The notes: generated from the letters alone by a model not told the origin. Shown: positions 44,734 through 55,222, counted from the first letter of the stretch. The stretch is 64,000 nt of DNA from Polaribacter glomeratus (GCF_002954665.1 NZ_MSCM01000001.1:1179714-1243713), one strand, 5' to 3'. Numbers and translations: made by a program.

Positions 44734-46374
44734 TTGAAAAGATTCTTTTTTTTAATACTCATCCTTTTTACTTCAATTTCGTTTTCGCAAGAAAAAAGGA
44801 GAATTGTCTATAAAGCTGAGATTCAGGAAGCTGATGAGGAAAAATATCCAGGCGCAAGTATACTTATTGGTAATGTAAAAATGAACCATGAAGGCATCGA
44901 TTTAACTTGCCAAAAAGCATTGTACTACAAAAAAGAAAACTTCTTTAAAGCGATTGGTAACGTTTTTATAAAACAAGGAGATACCATTACCCAAACTAGT
45001 GATTATGCAGATTACGATGCTAATTCTAAACAAGCGCTATCTTGGGGAAATGTTGTTTTGAAAGATCCAACGATGACTTTAAGCACAGATACGTTACAAT
45101 TTGACAGAATCAATCAAAAGTTATATTATAAAAGCTATGCAACTATTAAAGATGCTACAAATACATTAAAAAGTAAAGTTGGAAATTACTATTTAGAAAA
45201 TAAAAAATTTATTGCCACTACAAGAGTAACCGTTGTAAATCCTGAGCATAATTTAGTGTCTGAACATTTAGATTATTACACCGAAACTGGTTTTACCTAT
45301 TTATGGGGACCGTCGACCATAACAAATACAAAAAATAGCAATAAAATTTACTGCGAAAAAGGATTTTACGATACAAAAACAGATATTTCTCACTTTGTAA
45401 AAAACGCAAAATTATATTTAAAAGAAAGAACTGTTGAAGGCGATAGTTTGTACTATGATAAGAAAAAAGGTTTTGCTTCTGCAACAAACAATATTCAAGT
45501 AATTGATACGATTCAGAATTTTATTACCAAAGGAAATTATGCAGAAATTTTTGAGTTAAAAGATTCTCTTTTTATTATTAAAAAAGCGGTCGCGATTTCT
45601 ATTGTAGAAAAGGATTCTATGTTTATTCATGGTGATACTTTATTGGTTACTGGTAAAGCAAAAAAACGTATTGTGAGAACCTACCATAATGTAAAAATAT
45701 TCAAATCAGATTTGCAAGGAAAGTGCGATTCTATTCACACCAATCAAGCTACTGGTTTAACAAAAATGTATAGAAATCCGGTTATTTGGTCTGATAAAAA
45801 TCAAATTACTGGTGATACTATTTATCTAAAATCGAATGTTGATACCGAAAAATTAGACTCTTTAAAAGTGTTTAATAATGCCTTTATAATTTCTAAAGAT
45901 TCATTGTCTTTAGACGACTTTAATCAAATTAAAGGTAGAAATATGTTTGGCAGATTTGAAGAAAACAAGCTAAAAACGCTCCTAGTAAAAGGAAATGCAG
46001 AGTCTGTTTATTACAATAGAAACGAAGAAACTAACATTATTGAAACAATTACTAAGGAAATTTCTAGTAATATTGAGTTTACTTTTGAGAACGGAATTGT
46101 AGCGTCTATAAAATATTTAAAAGCATCCGAAGGAAAAACCTATCCACCATCGATGTTGCCAGAAGATGTAAAAAAATTAAAAGATTTTATTTGGCGAGAA
46201 AGTGAACAACCGAAAAAGATGGAAGACATTTTTATTATAGATGCTGATGAAAAGAAAGCACCTATAAAAAAAGAAGGTTCAAAAAAACCGGCAATAATGA
46301 TGGAGGATGCAGCGTTCGAAAAGAAAAAGCCTAAAAAAGAAAAAGATTTGTCTGCTTCAACTAAAAAGCAATAA
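44734..46374 (+). CDS. OstA-like protein (LptA/OstA domain)
   Basis: A 546-residue exported protein starting at a TTG (44734): no in-frame ATG lies upstream, and the TTG start gives a good signal peptide (KRFFFLILILFTSISFSQ). The body consists of repeated beta units ('KALYYKKENFFKAIGNVFIK', 'DYADYDANSKQALSWGNVVL') like the OstA/LptA jelly-roll repeats that bind lipopolysaccharide. The C-terminus (about 480-546) is Lys/Glu-rich and disordered. It may help carry LPS or another lipid across the periplasm. The next gene starts 2 nt later. Confidence 0.85.
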   Translation: MKRFFFLILILFTSISFSQEKRRIVYKAEIQEADEEKYPGASILIGNVKMNHEGIDLTCQKALYYKKENFFKAIGNVFIKQGDTITQTSDYADYDANSKQALSWGNVVLKDPTMTLSTDTLQFDRINQKLYYKSYATIKDATNTLKSKVGNYYLENKKFIATTRVTVVNPEHNLVSEHLDYYTETGFTYLWGPSTITNTKNSNKIYCEKGFYDTKTDISHFVKNAKLYLKERTVEGDSLYYDKKKGFASATNNIQVIDTIQNFITKGNYAEIFELKDSLFIIKKAVAISIVEKDSMFIHGDTLLVTGKAKKRIVRTYHNVKIFKSDLQGKCDSIHTNQATGLTKMYRNPVIWSDKNQITGDTIYLKSNVDTEKLDSLKVFNNAFIISKDSLSLDDFNQIKGRNMFGRFEENKLKTLLVKGNAESVYYNRNEETNIIETITKEISSNIEFTFENGIVASIKYLKASEGKTYPPSMLPEDVKKLKDFIWRESEQPKKMEDIFIIDADEKKAPIKKEGSKKPAIMMEDAAFEKKKPKKEKDLSASTKKQ

Positions 46375-46376
46375 AA

Positions 46377-47555
46377 ATGACATCAGATTTTTTTAAATAT
46401 CAAGCACAAACTTCACCTCACCCACTTGCAATAGAAATTTCTCATGCAAAAGGAAGTTATATTTACGATGTTCACGGAAAAAAATATTTAGATTTTGTTG
46501 CTGGAGTTTCTGCAAATAGTTTAGGCCATAATCATCCAAAAGTTTCTGAAGCTATTAAAAATCAGGTTGATAAATACACACATGTCATGGTTTACGGTGA
46601 ATTTATTCAAGAACCACAAGTGGATTTATGCAAATTATTAGCCTCCACATTACCAGAAAATTTAGCATCCGTATATATTACAAACTCAGGTACAGAAGCT
46701 ACAGAAGGCGCTTTAAAACTAGCAAAAAGAGTAACTAACAGATCAGAAATTATTGCAGCAAAAAACTCGTATCATGGCAATACACAAGGTGCCATGAGTG
46801 TTTCTGGTGTTGAAAGACAGAATGCTGCTTTTAGACCTTTAATTCCGGGTATAAAATTTATTGCTTTTAATTGCGATTTTTGCTTGCAAAAAATAACGCA
46901 CAAAACTGCCGCTGTAATTTTAGAAACGATTCAAGGAGGAGCAGGATTTATAGAACCCTTAAACGGATATTTAACAAAAGTAAAACAACGTTGCGAAGAA
47001 GTAGGTGCTTTGTTAATTTTGGATGAAATACAATCTGGAATAGGCAGAACAGGAAAGTTTTGGGGCTTTGAAAATTACAATGTCGTTCCGGATATTATTG
47101 TTGCAGGAAAAGGTTTGGGCGGCGGCATGCCAATTGGAGCTTTTATTGCGTCTTTCGAGCACATGAGTTTGTTGAAAGACAATCCTAAATTAGGCCATAT
47201 TTCTACTTTTGCAGGACATCCTGTTATTGCTGCTGCCGCAACTGCAACTGTAAAAGAGATTCTAGATCAAAACTTGCTTTCAGAAAGTTTACGAAAAGAA
47301 ATTATCATCAGAAAACACTTACAACATCCAGCAATAAAAGAAATTAGAGGAAAAGGATTAATGTTAATTGCGCTTGTTGAATCGCCTGAATTAGCAGCAA
47401 AAATTATTCTAAAATGTCTAGAAAAAGGATTGATTTTATTCTTCTTATTATTTGAAGGAAAAGCAATGCGGATTACGCCTCCGTTAACTATTTCTGATGA
47501 GGAATTACTACTTGGTTGTTCTATTATTATTGAAACTATTGAGGAATTGGTTTAG
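46377..47555 (+). CDS. Class III aminotransferase (acetylornithine/aspartate aminotransferase family)
   Basis: A 392-residue fold-type I PLP enzyme. 'YITNSGTEATEGALKLAKRV' binds the phosphate, 'LLILDEIQSGIGRTGKFWGF' holds the Asp that pairs with the pyridine nitrogen, and the PLP lysine is in 'PDIIVAGKGLGGGMPIGAF'. 'KAMRITPPLTISDEELL' closes it. Length fits ArgD/AstC/GabT enzymes; which amino donor it uses is not clear. It lies 2 nt after the OstA-like gene, so the two are probably co-transcribed. Confidence 0.92.
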   Translation: MTSDFFKYQAQTSPHPLAIEISHAKGSYIYDVHGKKYLDFVAGVSANSLGHNHPKVSEAIKNQVDKYTHVMVYGEFIQEPQVDLCKLLASTLPENLASVYITNSGTEATEGALKLAKRVTNRSEIIAAKNSYHGNTQGAMSVSGVERQNAAFRPLIPGIKFIAFNCDFCLQKITHKTAAVILETIQGGAGFIEPLNGYLTKVKQRCEEVGALLILDEIQSGIGRTGKFWGFENYNVVPDIIVAGKGLGGGMPIGAFIASFEHMSLLKDNPKLGHISTFAGHPVIAAAATATVKEILDQNLLSESLRKEIIIRKHLQHPAIKEIRGKGLMLIALVESPELAAKIILKCLEKGLILFFLLFEGKAMRITPPLTISDEELLLGCSIIIETIEELV

Positions 47556-47722
47556 CTTTTTATCTCCTAAAATTATTTAACTTCACTTTTTATTACAAAC
47601 TTGTATCTATAACAGAAATCATCTACTTTTATAAATAATACAAATTCAAGTATTTAAAATAATATTGATTAAGATACGGGATCGCTGAAAACCGAAAAAA
47701 GTAGGCATAAAATACATATATA

Positions 47723-48235
47723 ATGAAAAAGCTAAAAAACTACTCTAAAAAATTAACTTTTCTAATGGTTCTTTTCTCCTTAACTTTTGTTGTTCAAAGT
47801 TGCAAACAAAATGAGAAGCAAAAAGAAGAAATTATAATCGAAAAAGAAAAACCAGAGTATTTTTCGCTTAGACCAGAAGTTGAAAAAGCCTATGGATATT
47901 CACATGCTGTGAAAATAGGAAACGATATTAAAATTTCTGGAGCTGTTAGTATGGATGATGAAGGTAACCCAACAGCAATAGGAGATTTTGCCCAACAAAT
48001 GAGAAACTGTTATGCAGATTTGGATGCCATTTTAAAACACTATGGTTGTACTTTTGATGATGTTGTTGTCGAAAATATTTTTACGACCAACATGCAATTA
48101 TTTCTTGAAAATGCAGAATATAGAAATTACATTTATAAAAAACAGTTTCCTACTGGTTCTTGGCTTGGAGTTAATGAATTGGCATTACCAAGTTTTATGA
48201 TAGAAATTGAACTTGAAGTTTATAAACCCGAGTAA
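47723..48235 (+). CDS. Rid/YjgF-fold lipoprotein lacking the deaminase arginine
   Basis: A 170-residue lipoprotein (signal then VVQSC lipobox, C27). A short Lys/Glu-rich linker leads to a Rid-fold domain: 'YGYSHAVKIGNDIKISGAVS', 'MRNCYADLDAILKHYGCTFD' and 'FPTGSWLGVNELALPSFMIE'. The arginine that binds the imine in RidA (FPARxxxGV) is G145 here, so enamine/imine deaminase activity is unlikely. It is membrane-anchored, unlike cytoplasmic RidA. It is flanked by other same-strand genes but with gaps of 167 and 53 bases. Confidence 0.85.
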   Translation: MKKLKNYSKKLTFLMVLFSLTFVVQSCKQNEKQKEEIIIEKEKPEYFSLRPEVEKAYGYSHAVKIGNDIKISGAVSMDDEGNPTAIGDFAQQMRNCYADLDAILKHYGCTFDDVVVENIFTTNMQLFLENAEYRNYIYKKQFPTGSWLGVNELALPSFMIEIELEVYKPE

Positions 48236-48288
48236 TTATAAAATTACTTTGATAAAAACAGTTCTCAAAGATTTCAAAACCAATAGAT

Positions 48289-48801
48289 ATGAATAAAATA
48301 ATACATTTATCAATTAGCTTAATTTTTGTTTGTAATTCAATTTTCGCACAAACTACCGAAGAGAAATACGCAGAAAATGTTAAATCAATAGATTCAATAA
48401 TAAATGCATATTATGATGTTGTTTCAGGTTCAAGTAACGAACCTTGGGAGTTTGAAAGAGATAATTTTATTCACTCAAAAAATGCCTTCATTACAAGATT
48501 TGATGAAAATGGAAAAGCAGAAACTCATTCATTGGAAGCGGAATATATACCCGTGGGATTATCTCCAAAAGAAGATTTTTATGAAAAAGAACTAAAAAGG
48601 CTAGTTAGTAAGTATGGAAATATTGCGCAAGTATGGAGTGCTTTTGAAATACGAACTGACCCAAAAACTGAATCCAATATTAGAGGACTAAATAGCATAC
48701 AACTACATTTTGAGAATGGAAGATGGTGGATAGATAGTTGGACTTGTGAAATGGAATCTGATAAAAACACCGTAGTTGCTGATTTTTTGAATAAGGAATA
48801 A
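48289..48801 (+). CDS. Exported NTF2-like (SnoaL/DUF4440-type) protein
   Basis: A 170-residue protein with a signal peptide (MNKIIHLSISLIFVCNSIFAQ) and a single NTF2-like cone: helix 'SIDSIINAYYDVVSGSSNEP' and strands 'AQVWSAFEIRTDPKT', 'LNSIQLHFENGRWWIDSWTC'. The last strand pattern (RWWI-x-S-W) is typical of SnoaL-like proteins. No catalytic residues stand out; a binding role is possible. It follows the Rid lipoprotein by 53 nt and precedes a broken DUF6090 gene. Confidence 0.75.
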   Translation: MNKIIHLSISLIFVCNSIFAQTTEEKYAENVKSIDSIINAYYDVVSGSSNEPWEFERDNFIHSKNAFITRFDENGKAETHSLEAEYIPVGLSPKEDFYEKELKRLVSKYGNIAQVWSAFEIRTDPKTESNIRGLNSIQLHFENGRWWIDSWTCEMESDKNTVVADFLNKE

Positions 48802-48967
48802 AAAACTTTATCTAATCCGTATCTAAAAAATTAGTGTATTTAACTAAACCAAAAGTTAGTTGCTCTTTTACCTACTTCTAAATTTCTCTAGTAAATTCCT
48901 CGTTCAGAAAACCGTAACTTTCTGCAACAAAAAAATATTTTAGTAAATTATAACAAACCGCTAACCA

Positions 48968-50029
48968 ATGATAAAATTCTTTCAAAAAATACGCCGAAGA
49001 CTATTGAAAGAAAGCAAATTTAATAGATATTTTATTTACGCAATTGGTGAAATAATACTCGTCGTTATTGGTGTTTTAATTGCTCTGCAAGTTAATAATT
49101 GGAATGAAAATAAGCTTCAACATAAAAAAACGGAAGTTATTTTTAATCAAATAATAAACGAGTTAGTTGTTGATGTAAAGATTATTCAGGATGTTTAAAA
49201 GTTTTATTTGCATAAAGACTCTATTATTGAGGAGTACAGTCAAACCGATTTTAAAAACTTGAAATCACAGGATGAAAACAAAATTGACGATTTTAATTTG
49301 GCTGAGATGATTAGAACCAACGTACCTTTTACGATAAATGATAGAGGTTTTAATCTATTAATAAATCAAACAAATGAACTTAATAATAAATACAAAAATC
49401 ATATCGAAAAATTGTTCTTTTTATATCAAAATGTTCGGGTTGATATTGATCATTATAATAAAAATTTAGAAAATCTACTCGTAGAGCATAGGATGTAAAA
49501 AATAAAAAATTATGACTGGTATTCTCAAGATATAAAAACTAAGAGAAAAAAACCAGAAGAATTTGACTATTACAAATACAACCCAACCTATCGCAATTTT
49601 GTTGTTTATTATAATCAAATGATTCGAAATGTAATAATTCCGTCGCGTTTGTTTGAGGATTATGCAATTAAATTTTGCAGTAAAATAAATTCAGAATTTA
49701 ATTTAAACAGAGATATCGATAAAGAGTTTTCAATTACAAATCCTAGTTCAAAAATCTTAAAAAGCGTTGTAGGTACTTATGTAAATAAAAAAAATGACAC
49801 CCTATTCTTTGAGGAAAGAGGTAATCAATTATATGAAAGTACTTATGATAAAAAGAATTTTCAATATAATTCTCAGCGCCGTTTTATTGATGGTAATTTA
49901 AGATATTTAAATGACAATCTTTTTTATAGAAACCGTGTGGAAAATATAAAATTAAATGCTGATGGAAGTGTTTCTTTAATAAATATTTTCTATAATAAAC
50001 CTATAAGTTTAAGACGAATTTCGAAATGA
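48968..50029 (+). pseudogene. DUF6090 family protein gene interrupted by two in-frame stops
   Basis: A single frame of 354 codons runs from ATG 48968 to the stop at 50027-50029 with TAA at 49196-49198 (codon 77) and 49496-49498 (codon 177). The first part is a DUF6090 N-terminus: MIKFFQKIRRRLL, a transmembrane helix (YAIGEIILVVIGVLIALQVNN), then WNENKL. Sequence between and after the stops still looks coding ('LAEMIRTNVPFTINDRGFNL', 'FDYYKYNPTYRNFVVYYNQM') and no frameshift is seen. It is either a recently inactivated gene or one read through. It is a paralogue of the relic at 11089. Confidence 0.8.
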
Positions 50030-50206
50030 TAAAATTCAATGTTAATACATGAAAAAATTAAGTAGATTATTACAGATTTAGTAATCTTTATTATAAAAAC
50101 CTTAACTAACTGTTAAACAGCGTTTAGTAATATTAAAATGATTTTAAAGTCTTAAATATGTTGTTCTTCTAAATTTAAATTTTATTTTGTGTCAGATATT
50201 AAAAAG

Positions 50207-50980
50207 ATGAAAAAAAACAACCTCGACCTCTTTGCTGAAATATTTGAAACTCATAAAGAGTTTAGTGGAACTGTAATTGAAACTCATATTGAAAAATTAA
50301 AAGAACTAGATGCATACTTACCAAGAATGCAATCTTTTTTTATCATAACAAATACAAGTACTAAAACATATCCTTTTGTTAGTAAAAATTTCGAATACAC
50401 ACTTGGTTTAGATATAGAGAAAATGGCAACACTTGGCGCGCCGTATTGGTTTTCTCATTTTCATCCTGATGATTTACCTATTTGGATGCGTGTTTTAGAA
50501 GATTTGATGCTTTTTACAATGACCGAAATTCCTACAATCGATAGACCTAAATTGTGTTATTCTTGGAATTTTAGAATAAAAAATAGTAAAGGAGAATACC
50601 TAAATACGTTTGAGCATTTAACACCTATTATTTTTGACGAAACTGGCAAACCCATTATTGGTATTGCTCATTTAAGTATTGTTGGTGGCGGAGAGCAACG
50701 ACCAATTATAGCATCTGTTAAGAAACTGAATGAAGAAAACGAATATGAGACTCTTTTTTATAAAAACTATTCTCAAAAATTATTATCTGTTGCTTTAACA
50801 AATAGAGAAAAAGATGTGGTTCGCTTATTGGCTTTAAATAATACAAGTGCAGAAATTGCCGAAAAACTTTTTATAAGTCCACATACCGTAAATGTGCATC
50901 GAAAGAATATTTTAAGTAAATTAAACTTTGACTCGACGATTCAATTAGTGCAATATTGTTTAGTAAATCAGTTATTTTAA
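50207..50980 (+). CDS. LuxR family regulator with PAS-like sensor domain
   Basis: A 257-residue regulator. The N-terminal two thirds form a PAS-like fold ('YPFVSKNFEYTLGLDIEKMA', 'GAPYWFSHFHPDDLPIWMRV', then 'CYSWNFRIKNSKGEYL'). The C-terminal LuxR helix-turn-helix (about 195-255) has 'LTNREKDVVRLLALNNTSAE' and 'ISPHTVNVHRKNILSKLNF'. It has no receiver domain, so it senses a ligand or partner directly. A GTG at 50189 is in frame, but the ATG at 50207 is preferred. Possibly regulates the neighbouring genes; targets are unknown. Confidence 0.88.
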   Translation: MKKNNLDLFAEIFETHKEFSGTVIETHIEKLKELDAYLPRMQSFFIITNTSTKTYPFVSKNFEYTLGLDIEKMATLGAPYWFSHFHPDDLPIWMRVLEDLMLFTMTEIPTIDRPKLCYSWNFRIKNSKGEYLNTFEHLTPIIFDETGKPIIGIAHLSIVGGGEQRPIIASVKKLNEENEYETLFYKNYSQKLLSVALTNREKDVVRLLALNNTSAEIAEKLFISPHTVNVHRKNILSKLNFDSTIQLVQYCLVNQLF

Positions 50981-51230
50981 AATTAAAGTTCTTTCTGATT
51001 TTAAAAAATAGGTTTGCTAAGTTTTATATAAAGTTTAAATTGAAAGATAAAATTATTCCCTTAAACTTTAGCAAGAGATACAGAAGTTAAGCTCTCAATT
51101 ATTAGTTTAGCAATAGCATATAAATATAGATTATCGATAATAGTAATCACGAAGTCTTTGTCTGTAGTTTATTTATTCGCCTTAAGACTTAGGCTTCGAA
51201 ACTTATTTTTACAAATCCTAAAACCATAAA
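50981..51230. other. Gene-free stretch between the LuxR gene and the guaB terminator
   Basis: About 250 bases of AT-rich sequence with stops in all frames. I see no hairpin, RNA gene or promoter-like pair here. Confidence 0.5.
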
Positions 51231-51256
51231 AAAACCAAGCAAAATTTGCTTGGTTT
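51231..51256 (-). terminator. Rho-independent terminator of guaB
   Basis: Arms AAAACCAAGCAAA (51231-51243) and TTTGCTTGGTTTT (51244/51245-51256) form a near-perfect hairpin followed on the minus strand by seven T. It lies 25 bases after the guaB stop. Confidence 0.85.
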
Positions 51257-51280
51257 TATATTTTTATAAAAAGTCTAGAC

Positions 51281-52756
51281 TTACCTCCTACTATAATTTG
51301 GTGACTCTTTTGTAATTACTACATCATGAGGATGACTTTCATTAATTCCGCTTGCGGTAATTCTAATAAATTTACCTGTTTCTTTTAGCGTTTCAATATC
51401 TTTTGCTCCGCAATATCCCATTCCTGCTCGTAAACCGCCAATAAATTGATGAATGCTTTCAAACAATTCACCTTTATAAGGCACACGACCTACAATTCCT
51501 TCCGGAACTAGTTTTTTAATATCATCTTCTACATCTTGAAAATAACGATCTTTTGAGCCTTGCTTCATCGCTTCAATAGAGCCCATTCCTCTATAGGATT
51601 TAAATTTTCTACCTTCGTAAATAATAGTTTCACCAGGAGATTCTTTAGTACCTGCCAATAACGAACCTAACATTACTGTATCTGCACCTGCAGCAATTGC
51701 TTTTGGAATATCACCTGTGTAACGAATTCCACCATCCGCAATTACAGGAACTCCACTACCTTTAATTGCTTCGGCAACTTCTAAAACTGCAGAAAACTGA
51801 GGAAATCCAACACCTGCAACAATTCTAGTGGTACAAATAGAGCCAGGGCCAATACCTACTTTTATAGCATCCGCACCTGCGGCAACTAAAAATTGTGCGG
51901 CTTCTGGAGTAGCAATATTCCCAACAACAACGTCTAAATTTGGGAATTTAGCTTTAATTGCCATTAAAACGTTTACAACTCCTTCTGTATGACCGTGAGC
52001 TGTATCTATTACTACGGCGTCTACACCAGCATTTACTAAAGCTTCTGTTCTTTCCACAGCATCACTAGTAACACCTAAAGCGGCTGCCACTCTTAATCTA
52101 CCAAAAGAATCTTTGTTTGCAATTGGCTTTTGAGTTACTTTAGTTATATCTCTAAAAGTGATTAATCCTTTTAATTTATAATCTTTATCAACAATTAAAA
52201 GTTTTTCTATTTTATAATTCTGAAGAATTTTTTCTGCATCTGATAAAGATGTTCCAACTGCAGCAGTTACCAAGTTTTCACTGGTCATTACCTCAACAAT
52301 AGGTCTATTACCGTCATGTTCAAAACGCAAATCTCTGTTGGTAACGATTCCTTTTAAAATTCCGTCTTTATCCACAATTGGAATTCCACCAATTCCGTGT
52401 TCTTTCATGTTTTGTTTAGCATCAGAAACAACTGCAGTTAAGGGCAACGTTACTGGGTCTAGAATCATTCCGCTTTCTGCACGTTTTACTTTTCTAACTT
52501 CTTGAGCTTGTTGCTCTATAGACATGTTTTTATGTAAAACTCCTATTCCGCCTTCTCTAGCCATGGCAATTGCCAAAGCAGATTCGGTAACCGTATCCAT
52601 CGCTGCAGATACAATAGGAACGTTTATAGTTATATTTCTAGTAAATTTTGTTTGAATATTTACTTCTCTTGGAAGTACTTTAGAAAAGGCTGGTACGAGT
52701 AAGACATCGTCGTATGTTAAGCCTTCTCCTAAAATTTTGTTGTTATGTGCTATCAT
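51281..52756 (-). CDS. guaB: IMP dehydrogenase
   Basis: A 491-residue enzyme. The TIM barrel starts with '[20 protein letters not shown]'; two CBS domains are inserted at about 95-205; the catalytic loop is '[17 protein letters not shown]', with the cysteine that attacks IMP near residue 305. The flap '[20 protein letters not shown]' follows. It oxidises IMP to XMP with NAD+, the first step to GMP. It lies 66 nt after the TonB receptor gene with no terminator between, so read-through from the iron operon is possible, though it probably has its own promoter. Confidence 0.97.
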   Translation of the reverse strand: MIAHNNKILGEGLTYDDVLLVPAFSKVLPREVNIQTKFTRNITINVPIVSAAMDTVTESALAIAMAREGGIGVLHKNMSIEQQAQEVRKVKRAESGMILDPVTLPLTAVVSDAKQNMKEHGIGGIPIVDKDGILKGIVTNRDLRFEHDGNRPIVEVMTSENLVTAAVGTSLSDAEKILQNYKIEKLLIVDKDYKLKGLITFRDITKVTQKPIANKDSFGRLRVAAALGVTSDAVERTEALVNAGVDAVVIDTAHGHTEGVVNVLMAIKAKFPNLDVVVGNIATPEAAQFLVAAGADAIKVGIGPGSICTTRIVAGVGFPQFSAVLEVAEAIKGSGVPVIADGGIRYTGDIPKAIAAGADTVMLGSLLAGTKESPGETIIYEGRKFKSYRGMGSIEAMKQGSKDRYFQDVEDDIKKLVPEGIVGRVPYKGELFESIHQFIGGLRAGMGYCGAKDIETLKETGKFIRITASGINESHPHDVVITKESPNYSRR

Positions 52757-52822
52757 GTTGCAATTAAGGTATAATTGCCAGCGAATTTACGATTTATTAT
52801 TGAATTTATAGAGAATTCAACG

Positions 52823-55222
52823 CTAGAATTTAAGTTCTAAACCTATATAATAATTTCTCGGTGCAGACGGGATAATTCCTGGACCAGGATATCCTGTTGC
52901 TCTTCGAGTAAAATAAGAATTGTCTAATACATTATTTACACCTGCTTCTAATTTAGCAAATTTATATTTATAGGATGTTGAAAAATCTAAAATACCATAG
53001 GAAGGAATTTCTCCCGTTACGCCGCTAAGACTTCCTCCTTTTGCATTTGTAGCATCCGAAAACTGACTTGACAAATACGAATATTGTAGGCTTGATAAAA
53101 AGTTTTTGTAGCCAAAACGAATGCCTGTTTTTATATTTACATTCGGTATAAATTCTACCTCATTGCCAACCACCCCACTTTTTTCTGATTTTGTATATTC
53201 TGATGTAATAAAAGACAAATTAATGAAATAATTAAAAACATAATTTGAATTCATGTTTAAGATTTTTTTTACATTAAAATCGATTAAACTTTCGATTCCT
53301 AAAATTCTTGCATCACCAATATTATCTCTCTCTGCTTTGCCGTCTGCTCTGGTATAAATATTTATTCTGTCGTTGTAAAAAACCCCAAAAACATTGGCAT
53401 CATAAGAAAAATAATTTTTAAAGTTTCCTCTAAAACCAGCGTCGATAGTAAATCCATTTTCATCGGTTATATCTTGTGAAATTTCGAAAGCCGGGTTTGC
53501 TGTGCTAATATCAGAAAAAGTTACAGAACGATAATTCTGGGAAATATTTCCATAAAATTCTAACGAGTTGTTGAACTTATAACTTGTACCAATTCCTAAA
53601 AGTATAAAATTTCTTTCGTTGCTTTCTTCTTCATCTCGCAAGTTGTCATTAATTACGTTACCAGCAGCATCGGTAACAATATCTTTTATAATTTCGTCTC
53701 TTTTAGTATTGATATATTCTACTCTAAAACCAGGAGTGATTGAAAGTTTTTCATTGATATAAAAAATATTTTCTCCAAATAAAGAAAGATTTAAATTAGG
53801 GAATTTACTATTCGATTGTCTTGGATAATTAGGATATTCATCTAATCTCATTTCAAAATCTGCTGCTGAACCATTAGAACCTGGACCTTGCATATTTGTG
53901 TTATTTGCCTTGTAAAACTTTGAACCAATTAAAAAAGTAGCTTTTTTATCGAATATTGTATACGAGCTTAACAATCTAGATTCAAACCCAAAATTTTTGA
54001 AAGTTCCTTTTATTAAATCTCTTTCAGAACCAGGATCTGCTTGATTTACTCTATTCGTTCTAAAACCAAGAGCATCTCTAGACGCATCCAATCCAAAGAA
54101 ATTAAAAGAAAAATTAGTTTTATCAGAGAATTTATGCTCCCATTTTAAGTTGTACAAAAACCATTTTACTTGAAACCAATTTCGCTTTCTATTGCTTTGA
54201 TATGGGTTTTCATTAAACATTGCATCTGTTAATCCGCCAGCTTGCTGCGCTAAATAATCTAAACCTGTTAATTCTAAAGAAAGTTTACTTTTTTCATTCA
54301 ATTGGTATTCTAAATGTAGAAAAGCATTTTTAGATTCAAAATTAGAATTTGGTCTAAACCCTTCTCCCTTTTTATAATTTACAAAGGTATAATAACTCCA
54401 GTTTCCTTGCGTGTCGCTTAAACTTGTAAAATTGGTAAACAAACCAAAACTACCCGCAGTATTTCTAAAAACTATTTCTTGTTCCTTGGTTGGTTTTTTA
54501 GTAACAAAATTCACCAAACCACCAAACTGAGTTCCATATTGAAGTGATGCTGCACCTCTAATTACCTGAATTTCTTCGAGACTTTCTGAAGCTGGTGTAT
54601 AATAACTTTCTGGATATCCTAAAACATCTGCACTAATATCATATCCGTTTTGACGCGTATTAAAATTAGCCGTTCTATTTGGGTCTAAACCTCTACCGCC
54701 AATATTTAATTGCAAACCTGCATCATCATTTTGATAAATATTTAAACCCGCAATTTGATTAAAAATTTGACGTGCGTTGTTAGTTGCTAAATTTGCCGTA
54801 GATTGATTTACTAAAATAACTTCTGTCTTTTTACCCGCAAAAATCGAGGTACCTTCTACATCTTGTAATCTCTTGAGTTCAAAAACTCTTTCTTTTCTTG
54901 CTTTAATTTGTATTTCTGATAAATTTTGAGAAAAAATTTCTAAAATTACATTTAAGTTTTCATAATTTTTTAATTGGATAAATACGTTTTTAAGTCGATA
55001 TTCTTCTGCATAAAAAATTAATGGAACTTCCTTTTTATCCGTCGAAAAACTAAACTTACCTAAAACATCTGTTTGTGCTAACAAACCGCCCGTTTCATTA
55101 TAAATTTGAACTTTATGAATAGGTTGATTGTCTTTTGAAACTACTACGCCAGCTATTTTATATTGACTATAAATACTAGATTGAATAAAGATTAAAAAAA
55201 ATGTTAGTCTTTTAAATTTCAT
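52823..55222 (-). CDS. TonB-dependent receptor with carboxypeptidase-like N-terminal domain
   Basis: A 799-residue outer-membrane receptor: signal (MKFKRLTFFLIFIQSSIYSQ), a CarboxypepD_reg-like beta-sandwich (about 20-110), a plug (about 125-245, with 'RQIFNQIAGLNIYQNDDAGL' and 'LEEIQVIRGAASLQYGTQFG') and a 22-strand barrel ending in Phe ('NYYIGLELKF'). The plug-barrel plan and 'GGLVNFVTKK' fit iron-siderophore/citrate receptors such as FecA. It is the last gene of the leftward DUF4856-imelysin-HTTM operon, 3 nt after the HTTM gene. Its ligand is unknown; iron is likely from the context. Confidence 0.92.
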   Translation of the reverse strand: MKFKRLTFFLIFIQSSIYSQYKIAGVVVSKDNQPIHKVQIYNETGGLLAQTDVLGKFSFSTDKKEVPLIFYAEEYRLKNVFIQLKNYENLNVILEIFSQNLSEIQIKARKERVFELKRLQDVEGTSIFAGKKTEVILVNQSTANLATNNARQIFNQIAGLNIYQNDDAGLQLNIGGRGLDPNRTANFNTRQNGYDISADVLGYPESYYTPASESLEEIQVIRGAASLQYGTQFGGLVNFVTKKPTKEQEIVFRNTAGSFGLFTNFTSLSDTQGNWSYYTFVNYKKGEGFRPNSNFESKNAFLHLEYQLNEKSKLSLELTGLDYLAQQAGGLTDAMFNENPYQSNRKRNWFQVKWFLYNLKWEHKFSDKTNFSFNFFGLDASRDALGFRTNRVNQADPGSERDLIKGTFKNFGFESRLLSSYTIFDKKATFLIGSKFYKANNTNMQGPGSNGSAADFEMRLDEYPNYPRQSNSKFPNLNLSLFGENIFYINEKLSITPGFRVEYINTKRDEIIKDIVTDAAGNVINDNLRDEEESNERNFILLGIGTSYKFNNSLEFYGNISQNYRSVTFSDISTANPAFEISQDITDENGFTIDAGFRGNFKNYFSYDANVFGVFYNDRINIYTRADGKAERDNIGDARILGIESLIDFNVKKILNMNSNYVFNYFINLSFITSEYTKSEKSGVVGNEVEFIPNVNIKTGIRFGYKNFLSSLQYSYLSSQFSDATNAKGGSLSGVTGEIPSYGILDFSTSYKYKFAKLEAGVNNVLDNSYFTRRATGYPGPGIIPSAPRNYYIGLELKF

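Noticed and set aside
52776..52822. Weak inverted repeat between guaB and the TonB receptor gene, considered as a terminator
   Set aside because: The 7-base AT-only arms have no GC and no T tract on the minus strand, so it is too weak to call.
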